Shown here: in pieces, positions 35,511 through 43,320 of the stretch
Layout of the letters: every line of letters begins with the position of its first letter
Numbering within the stretch: the stretch's first letter is position 1
DNA from: Aminipila terrae
GTDB lineage: Bacteria > Bacillota > Clostridia > Peptostreptococcales > Anaerovoracaceae
Assembly (NCBI RefSeq): GCF_010120715.1
Contig: NZ_CP047591.1
Coordinates: 3,410,001 to 3,474,000 of the forward strand
Direction: 5' to 3'
Length of the DNA stretch: 64,000 nt
Position numbers and translations under genes: made by a program
Notes under the pieces: model-generated
The model's input: only the letters and a program-made list of their open reading frames with translations
Database searches by the model: none
What the model was told of the DNA's origin: nothing

Positions 35511-36314
35511 CTATTTTGTACCCAAATTGGGTACATTTTCAGAGGGAGAAATAAGCTTTAAAAATTCATCTACAAATTTTTTATAATCTTGTGCAGCTCC
35601 GCATCTTGAAGAATACTTAGAAATCGGCATTTTAGCAAAAGTGGACTCATTTACCTTTGCAACGGTCTTTCGAACACTCTGTTTAAATACCGAGAAACCC
35701 ATATTGCGTAAATATTCAATTCCCTGATTGTTAACCTCATTGTTCTGGTACTGCGTAATCAAGCAGCCTAAGAAATTCAAACTAGGGTTAAAATCTTCTC
35801 TTATGTTCTCTATCTGCTCTTTTAGAATGTCTAACCCATCGAATGAATATTGGTCTATAATAATCGGCACAATGACATAGTTTGACGTTGTAAGAGCGTT
35901 CATGATGCTCATATTAATATCTGGAGCATTATCTATGATACAAAAATCATATTTATCCGCTACAGCAGTAAGAGCTTTCTTAAATCTGGTCTGCTGCTGC
36001 CTACTGGTGTCAATAGTTGTTCTTAAGTTGGCATCCAGTAAATCCATATTGGCAGAAATAATATCTATATTTTTATAATCAGTGGGCTTTATTACCTGTC
36101 CAATATCTAGGTTCCTTTCAAGTAACAGCTTTGCCACATTGTATGAATCCTCCGGATCATAAACATTAAATGCCTTTGATGCATTACCCTGTTTGTCGTT
36201 GTCTATTACCAAAACCTTTTTATTATGTATCGTTGCCAATAAATACGCTGTATTAATGGCAGTGGTGGTCTTGGCTACCCCACCTTTTAAACTTATAATT
36301 GAAATTGTTTGCAT
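35511..36314 (-). CDS. parA: ParA partition ATPase
   Basis: 267 residues. The deviant Walker A KGGVAKTT (10-17) and the Walker B in KYDFCIIDNAPDINMSIMNA identify a ParA/Soj ATPase. It has no N-terminal HTH, as in chromosomal-type (class Ib) ParA. ParA-ParB systems segregate plasmids and phage-plasmids such as P1. Here the last codons (NVPNLGTK) form a 19-bp palindrome. Confidence 0.93.
   Translation of the reverse strand: MQTISIISLKGGVAKTTTAINTAYLLATIHNKKVLVIDNDKQGNASKAFNVYDPEDSYNVAKLLLERNLDIGQVIKPTDYKNIDIISANMDLLDANLRTTIDTSRQQQTRFKKALTAVADKYDFCIIDNAPDINMSIMNALTTSNYVIVPIIIDQYSFDGLDILKEQIENIREDFNPSLNFLGCLITQYQNNEVNNQGIEYLRNMGFSVFKQSVRKTVAKVNESTFAKMPISKYSSRCGAAQDYKKFVDEFLKLISPSENVPNLGTK
35517..35535. 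promoter_or_regulatory. 19-bp palindrome, candidate parS/ParB binding site
   Basis: TGTACCCAAATTGGGTACA is a perfect palindrome (9-bp arms around one central base) inside the 3' end of parA, 18 bp before the parB start. Partition sites are often at or next to the par operon. No second copy was noticed in the window. Confidence 0.55.
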
Positions 36315-36331
36315 TTAAACATCCCTCCAAC

Positions 36332-36697
36332 TTAAATATGGTTTAGGAAAAAGTCTTGTGAACTTTGGTCTTGATAAAACTCTACCTTTCTTGTTTCAAT
36401 ACCTGCATCCATAAACTTTTTATAGATGCTTGCAAGATACCGTCTAAACCAATCTTTATAATTTACTCCGCTGCTAGACACATCAATATAATTTGTCGTA
36501 GCTTCAAAGCTCCACATTTTAATAGGTTCACCTTCCGTTAAAAGCAGCTTGATACAATATGCAGTTGTTTTTCCTGTGCATTTTTCATTCGTGCAAGGTA
36601 AATATCCATTAAGGATATAATCTTTCTGGCAAGCATAAAGTTCAATTTGTAATGCTTGTTCAACCGTTGCAATTATTTCACCGCCTATTTTTTCCAT
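36332..36697 (-). CDS. hypothetical early protein upstream of parA
   Basis: 121 residues: ATVEQALQIELYACQKDYIL, CTNEKCTGKTTAYCIKLLLT and FRRYLASIYKKFMDAGIETR. The GKTT segment resembles a P-loop end, but the preceding glycine is missing, so ATP binding is not established. It is co-directional with parA (17-nt gap) and could be a partner. No family recognised. Confidence 0.6.
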   Translation of the reverse strand: MEKIGGEIIATVEQALQIELYACQKDYILNGYLPCTNEKCTGKTTAYCIKLLLTEGEPIKMWSFEATTNYIDVSSSGVNYKDWFRRYLASIYKKFMDAGIETRKVEFYQDQSSQDFFLNHI

Positions 36698-36824
36698 TGA
36701 TAACCTCCTACATTGACATTAAATGCAAAACATAGTACACTGTACTTGCGATTTAGGTTTACATTTTAGTAAATCTTTATAGTCGGTTTGCTTCGGTGAG
36801 CCGATTATTTTTTTACCATCATCT

Positions 36825-36992
36825 TCATGATATAATCTCTTTCTTCGATATATCGTTAATAGGAGCAGTAAAAACTGATATATCAATGGGCTTCATCTTA
36901 TTAAACTCTTCATAGAATTGTTCTTGAGACGAAATTCCGAAATCTTCTTTTAAGCATTTCATCATAAAAGCCAACCTTTCTGTGTCAGTCAC
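36825..36992 (-). CDS. small 55-residue early protein
   Basis: Starts with GTG at 36992, overlapping the stop of the upstream HTH gene (GTGA), with AGGAGG about 9 nt upstream. It encodes TDTERLAFMMKCLKEDFGIS and FNKMKPIDISVFTAPINDIS. Translational coupling supports a real gene. Function unknown. Confidence 0.55.
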   Translation of the reverse strand: MTDTERLAFMMKCLKEDFGISSQEQFYEEFNKMKPIDISVFTAPINDISKKEIIS

Positions 36993-37444
36993 CGAATCTC
37001 CCTCCTATCATTTAACGGCTTTGCAAACTTCAATGAATAAATTGCAGCTGTAATATCATCAAGCTCTTTTAAAATTTCCTTAAATCTTGGCATTTCCTGA
37101 TTGTCAATAATTCCATCACATGTAATATCAATAAGTTCATCTTTACACTTAATAAAATCCGTCACTTCTTTTTGTAGACGTAACATTGCTGTTGGTAAAT
37201 CTTTTAATTCTATGTCTGGTAAATAAGCCTTACCTACCTCAGCATTTGTCTTAAGATGTTGATATGCTAAATACTGTGTGTTATACAATTCAATCATTCG
37301 GATAACAGTTTTATCTGGTGGAACCCTTCTGTCTCCTTCGTACGCCCTTAAACTTTCCACAGATATATTAAGCAATTCAGCAGCCTTTTCCTGAGTAAAT
37401 CCACTGCTCTCTCTTGCAATCTGATAAATATTTCTGTAATCCAT
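36989..37444 (-). CDS. HTH regulator of the early operon
   Basis: 151 residues. NIYQIARESSGFTQEKAAEL, LNISVESLRAYEGDRRVPPD is a helix-turn-helix; the C-terminal 90 residues are helical (KFKEILKELDDITAAIYSL-like, preceded by AMLRLQKEVTDFIKCKDELI). It is preceded by two 30-bp-spaced direct repeats that may be its own operator. AGGAGG is 5-6 nt before the ATG. Confidence 0.75.
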   Translation of the reverse strand: MDYRNIYQIARESSGFTQEKAAELLNISVESLRAYEGDRRVPPDKTVIRMIELYNTQYLAYQHLKTNAEVGKAYLPDIELKDLPTAMLRLQKEVTDFIKCKDELIDITCDGIIDNQEMPRFKEILKELDDITAAIYSLKFAKPLNDRREIR

Positions 37445-37456
37445 TATTTTCCTCCT

Positions 37457-37506
37457 GAAAAATATGTATTTTTACTAATTAAATCCGAAAAATTATGTAC
37501 TTTTAC
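37457..37506. repeat. two direct operator-like repeats
   Basis: GAAAAATATGTATTTTTAC (37457-37475) and GAAAAATTATGTACTTTTAC (37487-37506) are near-identical copies about 30 bp apart, three helical turns, directly upstream of the HTH gene at 37444. Confidence 0.55.
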
Positions 37507-37546
37507 GAACTATTAAAAAAATGTTATTATGGTAAACTTTAATTAA

Positions 37547-37774
37547 TTAAACAATTTTGCACTGCTTATGGTGCATTTTATTTAACTTAGAAATATATGT
37601 GCATATTTCATCTTGCATTTCAGGCCGGATGATTTTACCGTGGATAATATTTGAAAGATATGGTCTGGATACGCCTAAATCTGTCGCAAGCTCATGCATG
37701 GTTAAATCTAAATCAATCATATCTTTCAAAATTTGTTTGCCCCATAAAGGCGTATATTTCCCAATCATTGCCAA
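37547..37774 (-). CDS. small Cro-like HTH protein
   Basis: 75 residues. GKQILKDMIDLDLTMHELAT, DLGVSRPYLSNIIHGKIIRP is a compact HTH. The start is taken as TTG at 37774 (GGAGGG about 6 nt upstream); the ATG at 37768 is the alternative. It is divergent from the repressor gene and lies at the head of the early operon, the Cro position. Confidence 0.75.
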   Translation of the reverse strand: MAMIGKYTPLWGKQILKDMIDLDLTMHELATDLGVSRPYLSNIIHGKIIRPEMQDEICTYISKLNKMHHKQCKIV

Positions 37775-37837
37775 ACTAAGCCCTCCTTTCTGTTTACATT
37801 TGTATTTGTTTTGGTTATAATAAAAATTAAAAGGCAA

Positions 37838-38077
37838 AGGTAAAAAATAAACGCATAAGTATATTTGAGAGAATCATTCACATGAAAAAAGTTTTCAGGC
37901 TCCCTGCCAGGAGCTTTCTTGTTTGATAGTTTGCAATAACATGAATTGCCCTTCGTGTTATTACTGTGTGTTTACGTTCGTTGTTTACCTTTGTAATTAA
38001 GATTATATTACTAACATTTGCTAACGTCAATAGTAAATGTTAGTAATATGTCGTTTTTATATTAGGAGTATTTTATT
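37838..38077. promoter_or_regulatory. immunity-region intergenic control segment
   Basis: This 240-bp gap between the Cro-like gene and the repressor has a GCTCC/GGAGC hairpin near 37894-37910, a possible TTTACC...TATATT promoter for the repressor ending at about 38009, and the 15-bp inverted repeat listed separately. Confidence 0.55.
38005..38049. promoter_or_regulatory. repressor operator: 15-bp perfect inverted repeat
   Basis: ATATTACTAACATTT (38005-38019) and AAATGTTAGTAATAT (38035-38049) are exact reverse complements around a 15-bp spacer that contains another CTAAC half-site. The pair overlaps the likely -10 of the repressor promoter, fitting autoregulation. Confidence 0.65.
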
Positions 38078-38692
38078 ATGAGAACATTAGAAAAAATTTT
38101 ATATTTAATAAAACTTAATGGCTTTTCTAATGCTGAATTTGCAAGGCAAGCTGATTTCCCTAGAAATATAATAAATGAATGGCAAAATGGTAAATTAAAG
38201 TCTTATAATAAACACTTGCCTAAAATAGCCGAAGTTCTTGGAGTTGATGTGGAAGAATTAATGGATGATCCAGAAGAAGAAACTCCCTTTAGTTCTTTTG
38301 TATTAGCAGATAATCTAGAAAAGATTTCTGAATCTAAAGGGTATACGATGGACAGGCTTATTGCAGATTTAAATTTAAAACCAGATATTGTAAAAAAAAT
38401 GAAAAAGGGAATAAATCCTACTGTTGAAACAATAAAACTATTTTCTGAAAAATTAGGTGTTTCCTACGGTGTTTTATATGGAATTGAGGACCCTGAATCA
38501 GATAATAAAGTAGACTATGACTCTATTTTAATTACAGATGATTATAATCTTTTAATTGAGAGAAAAAGTAATAAAGAAATAAATGCTGACATATACAGAA
38601 AACTTCTATATTATTTTTATAGACTAAAAGAAGAAGATCAAGATTATATTCTTGGTCAAATGATACAACTCTATAATATATCAAAAGAATAA
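38078..38692 (+). CDS. phage repressor with two HTH domains
   Basis: 204 residues. It has a first HTH (LNGFSNAEFARQADFPRNII, NEWQNGKLKSY), an acidic linker (DDPEEETPF), a second HTH (ESKGYTMDRLIADLNLKPDI, VKKMKKGINPTVETIKLF) and a C-terminal helical part. There is no S24 peptidase domain, so induction does not use LexA-like self-cleavage. It is on the opposite strand to the early operon, as CI-type repressors are. AGGAG precedes the ATG. Confidence 0.82.
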   Translation: MRTLEKILYLIKLNGFSNAEFARQADFPRNIINEWQNGKLKSYNKHLPKIAEVLGVDVEELMDDPEEETPFSSFVLADNLEKISESKGYTMDRLIADLNLKPDIVKKMKKGINPTVETIKLFSEKLGVSYGVLYGIEDPESDNKVDYDSILITDDYNLLIERKSNKEINADIYRKLLYYFYRLKEEDQDYILGQMIQLYNISKE

Positions 38693-38814
38693 AAAAACAT
38701 TTTGTTTTTAACCGATTTAGTAATTATATGTAGCAATGGTTTGTTTTACTGTATAAATAAATCGGTTTATTTTTTATATCTTCAATTGTTATTTATCTAT
38801 GAAAGGAAATTGTT

Positions 38815-39720
38815 ATGGATGCAATTAAACAATCTGATTCTAACTCCTATTGCAAATTTACAGGAAAATCTGAACTTGATAAAGCTATTTCTACCCTTAT
38901 AGGTATTGTTGACGGAATTACTATAGACAACTCCATAAATGAAGATGAGATGGCTGAACTGGCAAACTGGATTAGCATTAACTCCCCTCTTGAAAAGATT
39001 ATCCCATTTAACGAAATAATCCCTATGATAAAAGCTGCCCTATCAGATGGGGTTATAGATGAAGAAGAAATTAAGGACTTAATTTGGGTTTGTAACAATT
39101 TTAAACATGATGGTATTTATTATGATATGGTAACATTATCAATTCAGAACCTTCATGGTCTTATGCATGGAATTCTTGCAGATAATACTATTACGGATGA
39201 GGAAATTATTGGATTAAAAGAATGGATTGATAATCATAGTTTCCTTGAATGCACTTATCCTTTTGAGGAACTTAAATCTTTGATTCTAAGCATTTTAGAT
39301 GATGGTGTAATAACAGAATTAGAGAGAGAACAATTAAAGGCTTATATGGGTGAATTTATTGATTGTTCCACATCATATAATTTAATTAAGGCTGAGTTGA
39401 TTGAATTACATAACAAATATAATATAGTTGGTATCTGTACTAAAAATCCTAATGTTAAGATACCTACACATTTATTCTGTTTCACTGGGAAATCTTCCAG
39501 AGCATCTCGAAATGAAATTAAAGATATTATTATCGCACATGATGGTAAATTTAATAATAACGTAGTTAAAGATACAGAATACCTTGTTGTCGGTGATGAA
39601 GGTAATCCTTGTTGGGCTTTTTGCTGCTACGGAAGGAAAGTAGAAAAAGCTATAGAGATGAGAAAAGAAGGTAAAAATATACTTCTGGTTCATGAAGAAG
39701 ATTTTTGGAATGTTGTATAA
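38815..39720 (+). CDS. TerB-like repeat and BRCT domain protein
   Basis: 301 residues. Two homologous N-terminal repeats (about 25-105 and 110-190) share the pattern GIxxDxxIxxDEExxxLxxW: compare IDNSINEDEMAELANWISIN with ADNTITDEEIIGLKEWIDNH, each followed by PFxE and LxDGVI. They resemble TerB/tellurite-resistance-like acidic helical domains. The C-terminus (about 218-301, LFCFTGKSSRASRNEIKDII, VKDTEYLVVGDEGNP) is a BRCT domain like that of bacterial DNA ligase. The gene follows the repressor and could be a lysogeny-expressed DNA-binding or defence protein. Confidence 0.8.
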   Translation: MDAIKQSDSNSYCKFTGKSELDKAISTLIGIVDGITIDNSINEDEMAELANWISINSPLEKIIPFNEIIPMIKAALSDGVIDEEEIKDLIWVCNNFKHDGIYYDMVTLSIQNLHGLMHGILADNTITDEEIIGLKEWIDNHSFLECTYPFEELKSLILSILDDGVITELEREQLKAYMGEFIDCSTSYNLIKAELIELHNKYNIVGICTKNPNVKIPTHLFCFTGKSSRASRNEIKDIIIAHDGKFNNNVVKDTEYLVVGDEGNPCWAFCCYGRKVEKAIEMRKEGKNILLVHEEDFWNVV

Positions 39721-39760
39721 TCAAAAATTGCTTTGCTTCAATTATGAGACTACATATCAA

Positions 39761-39794
39761 AATAAGGAAACTCCCAGAAAGGAGTTTCCTTATT
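39761..39794. terminator. bidirectional terminator between the BRCT gene and the SecB operon
   Basis: AATAAGGAAACTCC (39761-39774) and GGAGTTTCCTTATT (39781-39794) form a perfect 14-bp stem with a 6-nt loop. It ends both convergent units. Confidence 0.85.
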
Positions 39795-39797
39795 TAA

Positions 39798-40190
39798 CTA
39801 CTCATCTTCAGTAAAATCTATAAACGGTAAATCTATGGCACCAATCGGTGAATAATTTGTAATATTAACAATTATAGGCCGTAAATATGATACCAATAAA
39901 GCAGGAGCGTTCTGTTTTAACAATACATCAAGTACAGTTGAATCTACTGAATCATTCCAACTAAAAGAAGATCCTATTTCTGCCTTAATAGTAAAAAAAC
40001 CATTTTTTTCTGTTACTAAAATACTCAACTCAACAATAGATTTATTTTTTCCTTTAATATTATTAATGTTGATATCAAAATTGGTTTCTAAAGTAAAATC
40101 CTTTGATTTATCAAAATCAGCGTCTCGATTAAAATTGAATTCAAAGTTCGTCAAACGTGGATTATTGAATTGAAAATCACTGTTTTTCAT
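39798..40190 (-). CDS. SecB-like chaperone
   Basis: 130 residues. The C-terminal QNAPALLVSYLRPIIVNITN, IGAIDLPFIDF aligns with the SecB signature (NxLFPYxRxxIxxxxxRGxFPxLxLxPVNF), and the middle (VELSILVTEKNGFFTIKAEI) matches the SecB beta core. The ATG at 40190 has GTGAGG upstream. Firmicutes lack housekeeping SecB, but solitary SecB-like proteins occur in toxin-antitoxin-chaperone systems, where they stabilise the antitoxin. It is the last gene of a three-gene operon. Confidence 0.8.
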   Translation of the reverse strand: MKNSDFQFNNPRLTNFEFNFNRDADFDKSKDFTLETNFDININNIKGKNKSIVELSILVTEKNGFFTIKAEIGSSFSWNDSVDSTVLDVLLKQNAPALLVSYLRPIIVNITNYSPIGAIDLPFIDFTEDE

Positions 40191-40206
40191 ATTATACCTC
40201 ACAAAT

Positions 40207-40896
40207 TTAGGAAGCCATATAAGCTACTTTAGTTAATTCCGTAGTTCTTTTAACAAATTTTCCAATACAATTGTTATGCAAATTGATATTTTTATTAATC
40301 GTACTAATTAAACTATTGATTTCTTCGTCTTCAAGTTTACAAAATAACTCACTAATTTCATTTTTATACATATTTTCTGTAAATTTAAATATAGTATCAT
40401 ATTTTTCCCAATTTTTTATTGAAGCAATCTGATCATAATAGTTTTTATATAGTTCCTCTTTAAATTCATAATCAACTAGAAAATTAAATGAAACACAATC
40501 ACAATTTTCTAATTTCTCAACATATTTAAATAAATCTTCATTTTCATTTTCAAAATATTCATTTTCTAATGGTAAATATGCGTCTTTAATTTTTCCATCA
40601 TATGACACCACATTTTTAAGCTGTCCGTCAACACTTAAATCACAAAACCAAGCAATCGGATATTCCTTGTCACTAAACAATTCCCTCATAGTTATTTTAT
40701 CTGATAACATCTGAGCGAGTTTAGTATTGGAGGACCTAACGACTAAATATCTAGTATATTCTTCCTCTTCTTCAACGCACAAAGCAATGTATAAATTATT
40801 CTCTTTATCCCTACAAGATAGCATTAATGGAACATCTAACTGAACTAAAACTTTTTCAATTACTAATTCAATTTGCTCGCTAATTCTAAATTTCAT
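40207..40896 (-). CDS. DUF6575-like protein of the SecB module
   Basis: 229 residues. VLVQLDVPLMLSCRDKENNL, YIALCVEEEEEYTRYLVVRS, LAQMLSDKITMRELFSDKEY resembles the DUF6575 family (from memory; moderate certainty). No catalytic motif is obvious. The second half is helical (FKEELYKNYYDQIASIKNWE). It sits in the middle of the operon, 13 nt after the first gene and 16 nt before the SecB-like gene, so the three are co-translated. It may be the toxin, the antitoxin or an effector. Confidence 0.65.
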   Translation of the reverse strand: MKFRISEQIELVIEKVLVQLDVPLMLSCRDKENNLYIALCVEEEEEYTRYLVVRSSNTKLAQMLSDKITMRELFSDKEYPIAWFCDLSVDGQLKNVVSYDGKIKDAYLPLENEYFENENEDLFKYVEKLENCDCVSFNFLVDYEFKEELYKNYYDQIASIKNWEKYDTIFKFTENMYKNEISELFCKLEDEEINSLISTINKNINLHNNCIGKFVKRTTELTKVAYMAS

Positions 40897-40909
40897 TACT
40901 ATTTTCCCC

Positions 40910-41331
40910 TCACTCTACCCTTTTAAATTTATTATTGTCCCAAAGAGTACTATTTTTATACAACCAACATTGAACATGATCATCATCTTCTTCGTTAACT
41001 ACAGAGCCTGCTTCTTTATTTAATTCTCCAATTATAATACGTTTATCATGCGGTGGCAATTTCATTACCCTTTTTAAAACACTCATATTTTTAAAGAAAG
41101 AACAGCTATAAAATTCTATATTTTGTAAATCAAGTTTGGGATGTTTTACCCCATTTATTAGAAAGCACTCGGCTTGAGAATAAAAATCATTTTGACTAAT
41201 TGGTTCTTCACTTTTTCTAACTTTTCTATAAACTTCTATTATATCATAATCATATTCCATGTTTGCTGGGAAATGAACTTGCTTTTGATCAAGAGCATTC
41301 TGCAAAATATCCCGATATTTATATCTGCCAT
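40910..41331 (-). CDS. first gene of the SecB module, unknown (frameshifted)
   Basis: Reading from the ATG at 41331 (GAGGGATAAT upstream) gives MADINIG and breaks at a C3 run (41311-41313). With one G restored the frame continues DILQNALDQKQVHFPANMEY and on to KRVE at 40910, about 140 residues. If the break is real, a TTG at 41305 would be the first in-frame start. NDFYSQAECFLINGVKHPKL and KLPPHDKRIIIGELNKEAGS are visible. No family recognised. Confidence 0.6.
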
Positions 41332-41563
41332 ATTATCCCTCGCTCAATTATCAATAACTAATATATATTAAAAATCTTTAAAAAAAATTTTTTAATCTAA
41401 TATAAATTACTTTTTTCTACATTATACCACAAAAAACAATATAAAAAGTAAAATTTTGATTACATTTGTATTTTTTACTGACTTTATTTTCATCTTATTA
41501 GGTATAATTAAATATGTTATACTTATTTATACGCCTTAAAAAAAGTAGCTTAAGGAGAAGTTT
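41332..41563. other. divergent promoter region
   Basis: This 232-bp AT-rich gap lies between the SecB module and the serine recombinase. GGTATAAT at 41501-41508 is a plausible -10 for the recombinase, but no -35 at normal spacing is convincing. Nothing else seen. Confidence 0.35.
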
Positions 41564-43303
41564 ATGTCAAATAAAGATAGAATTTTAAAAGCAGCATTAT
41601 ATATTAGAGTGAGTACAACTTATCAAATAGATAAGGACAGCCTCCCTTTTCAACGTCAGGAGCTTATAAACTATGCTAAATACGCCCTTGGAATTGATGA
41701 TTTTGAAGTTTTTGAGGATGCCGGATATTCAGGGAAAAATACAGAACGCCCTGCATATCAACAAATGATGTCACGTATTAGAAAAAAAGAATTTACTCAT
41801 TTGATGGTATGGAAAATTGACCGTATAAGCAGGAATCTACTTGACTTTTCATCTATGTACGAAGAATTGAAAAAATGGGAAGTCACTTTTGTAAGCAAAA
41901 ATGAACAATTTGATACTTCTACAGCCATGGGGGAAGCTATGTTGAAAATAATCCTTGTTTTTGCAGAATTGGAACGTAAGCTGACATCTGAACGTGTCAA
42001 AGGTGTTATGATGTCAAGAGCTGAAAAAGGATTGTGGAATGGTTCAAAAGTTCCTTTAGGCTATTCCTATAATAAGGGGGATGATTTCCCTACTATAAAT
42101 CCATCTGAAGCAAAAATTGTTCAACATATATTTAACCTATATGATGAACTTCATTCAACAGGTAAAGTGGCAAATGCTCTTATGGAGTCCAAAATTACTC
42201 CTAGACGAACAAATATGTGGTATCCTAAAGTAATCAACGACATGCTCAAAAATCCTTTCTATATCGGCACTTATCGGTATAATTTAAGAGCATATCCAGG
42301 AGGCCCTCTGCGTAAAGAATCTGAGTGGATAGTTGTAGAAGATAATCACCAAGGAATTATCTCTAAAGAACAATTCGAACGAGTAAACAATAGAATTGTT
42401 TCAAACCGAAAAGCTGAGTCACCTGATGCCTTTAAAAAACATAATCATGTTTTTTCTAAATTGGTTAAATGCGGCATCTGTGGACAAACATACACTCCAC
42501 ATTTGGACAGACCTAGATCTGATGGATATAGACCATCTGTATATATATGTTTAAGCTTTTCGCATGCGAATGATTGTGGTAACAGTACTTTCGGAGATAT
42601 TCATCACGGTCCTTTTATTTTTAACTATTTAGCAAATGTCTTAAAGGCTAAAAAATCAGTAACTTATAAATCTACACCTGAAGATTTACAAAATATACTT
42701 TTAAATGGTAATTGCTTTAATGATATTAAAGCGCTTGAAGATGAGGGTCTAAATGAAACTTATATGACCTTACTTGGAAATAATCCATCGGATATGCTAC
42801 ATCCTACTGATAAAGGGAAACTCATTCAACTTTCTACGGATGAAATTGAATACCAAAACTTAGAAGAAAATAAAAAGAAGCAAGAGCGTGCTTTAGAAAG
42901 GCTTCAAAATTTGTTCTTATTTTCCGATGATTCAATACCAGAAAAGGAATACTTAATTAATAGGCAAAAGATATTAGATGAAATTGAGCAGATAAACATT
43001 AAGATTAGAGAGTATAGAAAAGTAGAACAAAGAAAATTGACAGCAAATAACTCTAGTTTTATGAGAGATGTAGAATTTTTTTATATTACTCATATGCTAT
43101 TAAACGGACAAAATATCGATTTTCGTAAGTTAGTAGGTATTGTTGGTCCTAAAGAACTAAATAATGTCCTTAGTACAATGATTAGTGAAATTGTGGTACT
43201 CCATAGAAAAATAATATCTATAACCTTTACAAATGGAATCACACATAAATTTGTATATAAACAGCCTATTATACAAAGTTCAAGAAAAAGAACCCACAAA
43301 TAA
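41564..43303 (+). CDS. large serine recombinase (prophage integrase)
   Basis: 579 residues. The resolvase domain starts with AALYIRVSTTYQIDKDSL (catalytic Ser about residue 17) and has GYSGKNTERPAYQQMM and KIDRISRNLLDF. A recombinase domain follows (about 165-290, PLGYSYN, YIGTYRYNLRAYP), then a zinc ribbon (KCGICGQTYTPHLD and CLSFSHANDCGN) and a coiled coil (about 430-490). It inserts the phage between attB and attP and sits at the prophage edge, which supports its role as the integrase. Excision needs a recombination directionality factor, which I could not identify. Confidence 0.95.
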   Translation: MSNKDRILKAALYIRVSTTYQIDKDSLPFQRQELINYAKYALGIDDFEVFEDAGYSGKNTERPAYQQMMSRIRKKEFTHLMVWKIDRISRNLLDFSSMYEELKKWEVTFVSKNEQFDTSTAMGEAMLKIILVFAELERKLTSERVKGVMMSRAEKGLWNGSKVPLGYSYNKGDDFPTINPSEAKIVQHIFNLYDELHSTGKVANALMESKITPRRTNMWYPKVINDMLKNPFYIGTYRYNLRAYPGGPLRKESEWIVVEDNHQGIISKEQFERVNNRIVSNRKAESPDAFKKHNHVFSKLVKCGICGQTYTPHLDRPRSDGYRPSVYICLSFSHANDCGNSTFGDIHHGPFIFNYLANVLKAKKSVTYKSTPEDLQNILLNGNCFNDIKALEDEGLNETYMTLLGNNPSDMLHPTDKGKLIQLSTDEIEYQNLEENKKKQERALERLQNLFLFSDDSIPEKEYLINRQKILDEIEQINIKIREYRKVEQRKLTANNSSFMRDVEFFYITHMLLNGQNIDFRKLVGIVGPKELNNVLSTMISEIVVLHRKIISITFTNGITHKFVYKQPIIQSSRKRTHK

Positions 43304-43320
43304 AGTGGGTTCTCTTTTTT
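43289..43320 (+). terminator. terminator of the serine recombinase
   Basis: AGAACCCAC and GTGGGTTCT arms (9 bp, 7-nt loop), then CTTTTTT. The stem includes the last codons of the gene. Confidence 0.85.

Noticed and set aside
38710..38767. AACCGATTTA ... TAAATCGGTT inverted repeat between the repressor and BRCT gene as terminator.
   Set aside because: The 38-nt loop is too large for a typical intrinsic terminator; it may be an operator, but nothing else supports that.
41332..41563. A promoter for the serine recombinase at GGTATAAT.
   Set aside because: The nearest -35-like element (CTGACT) has 19-bp spacing; too weak to list as a promoter.
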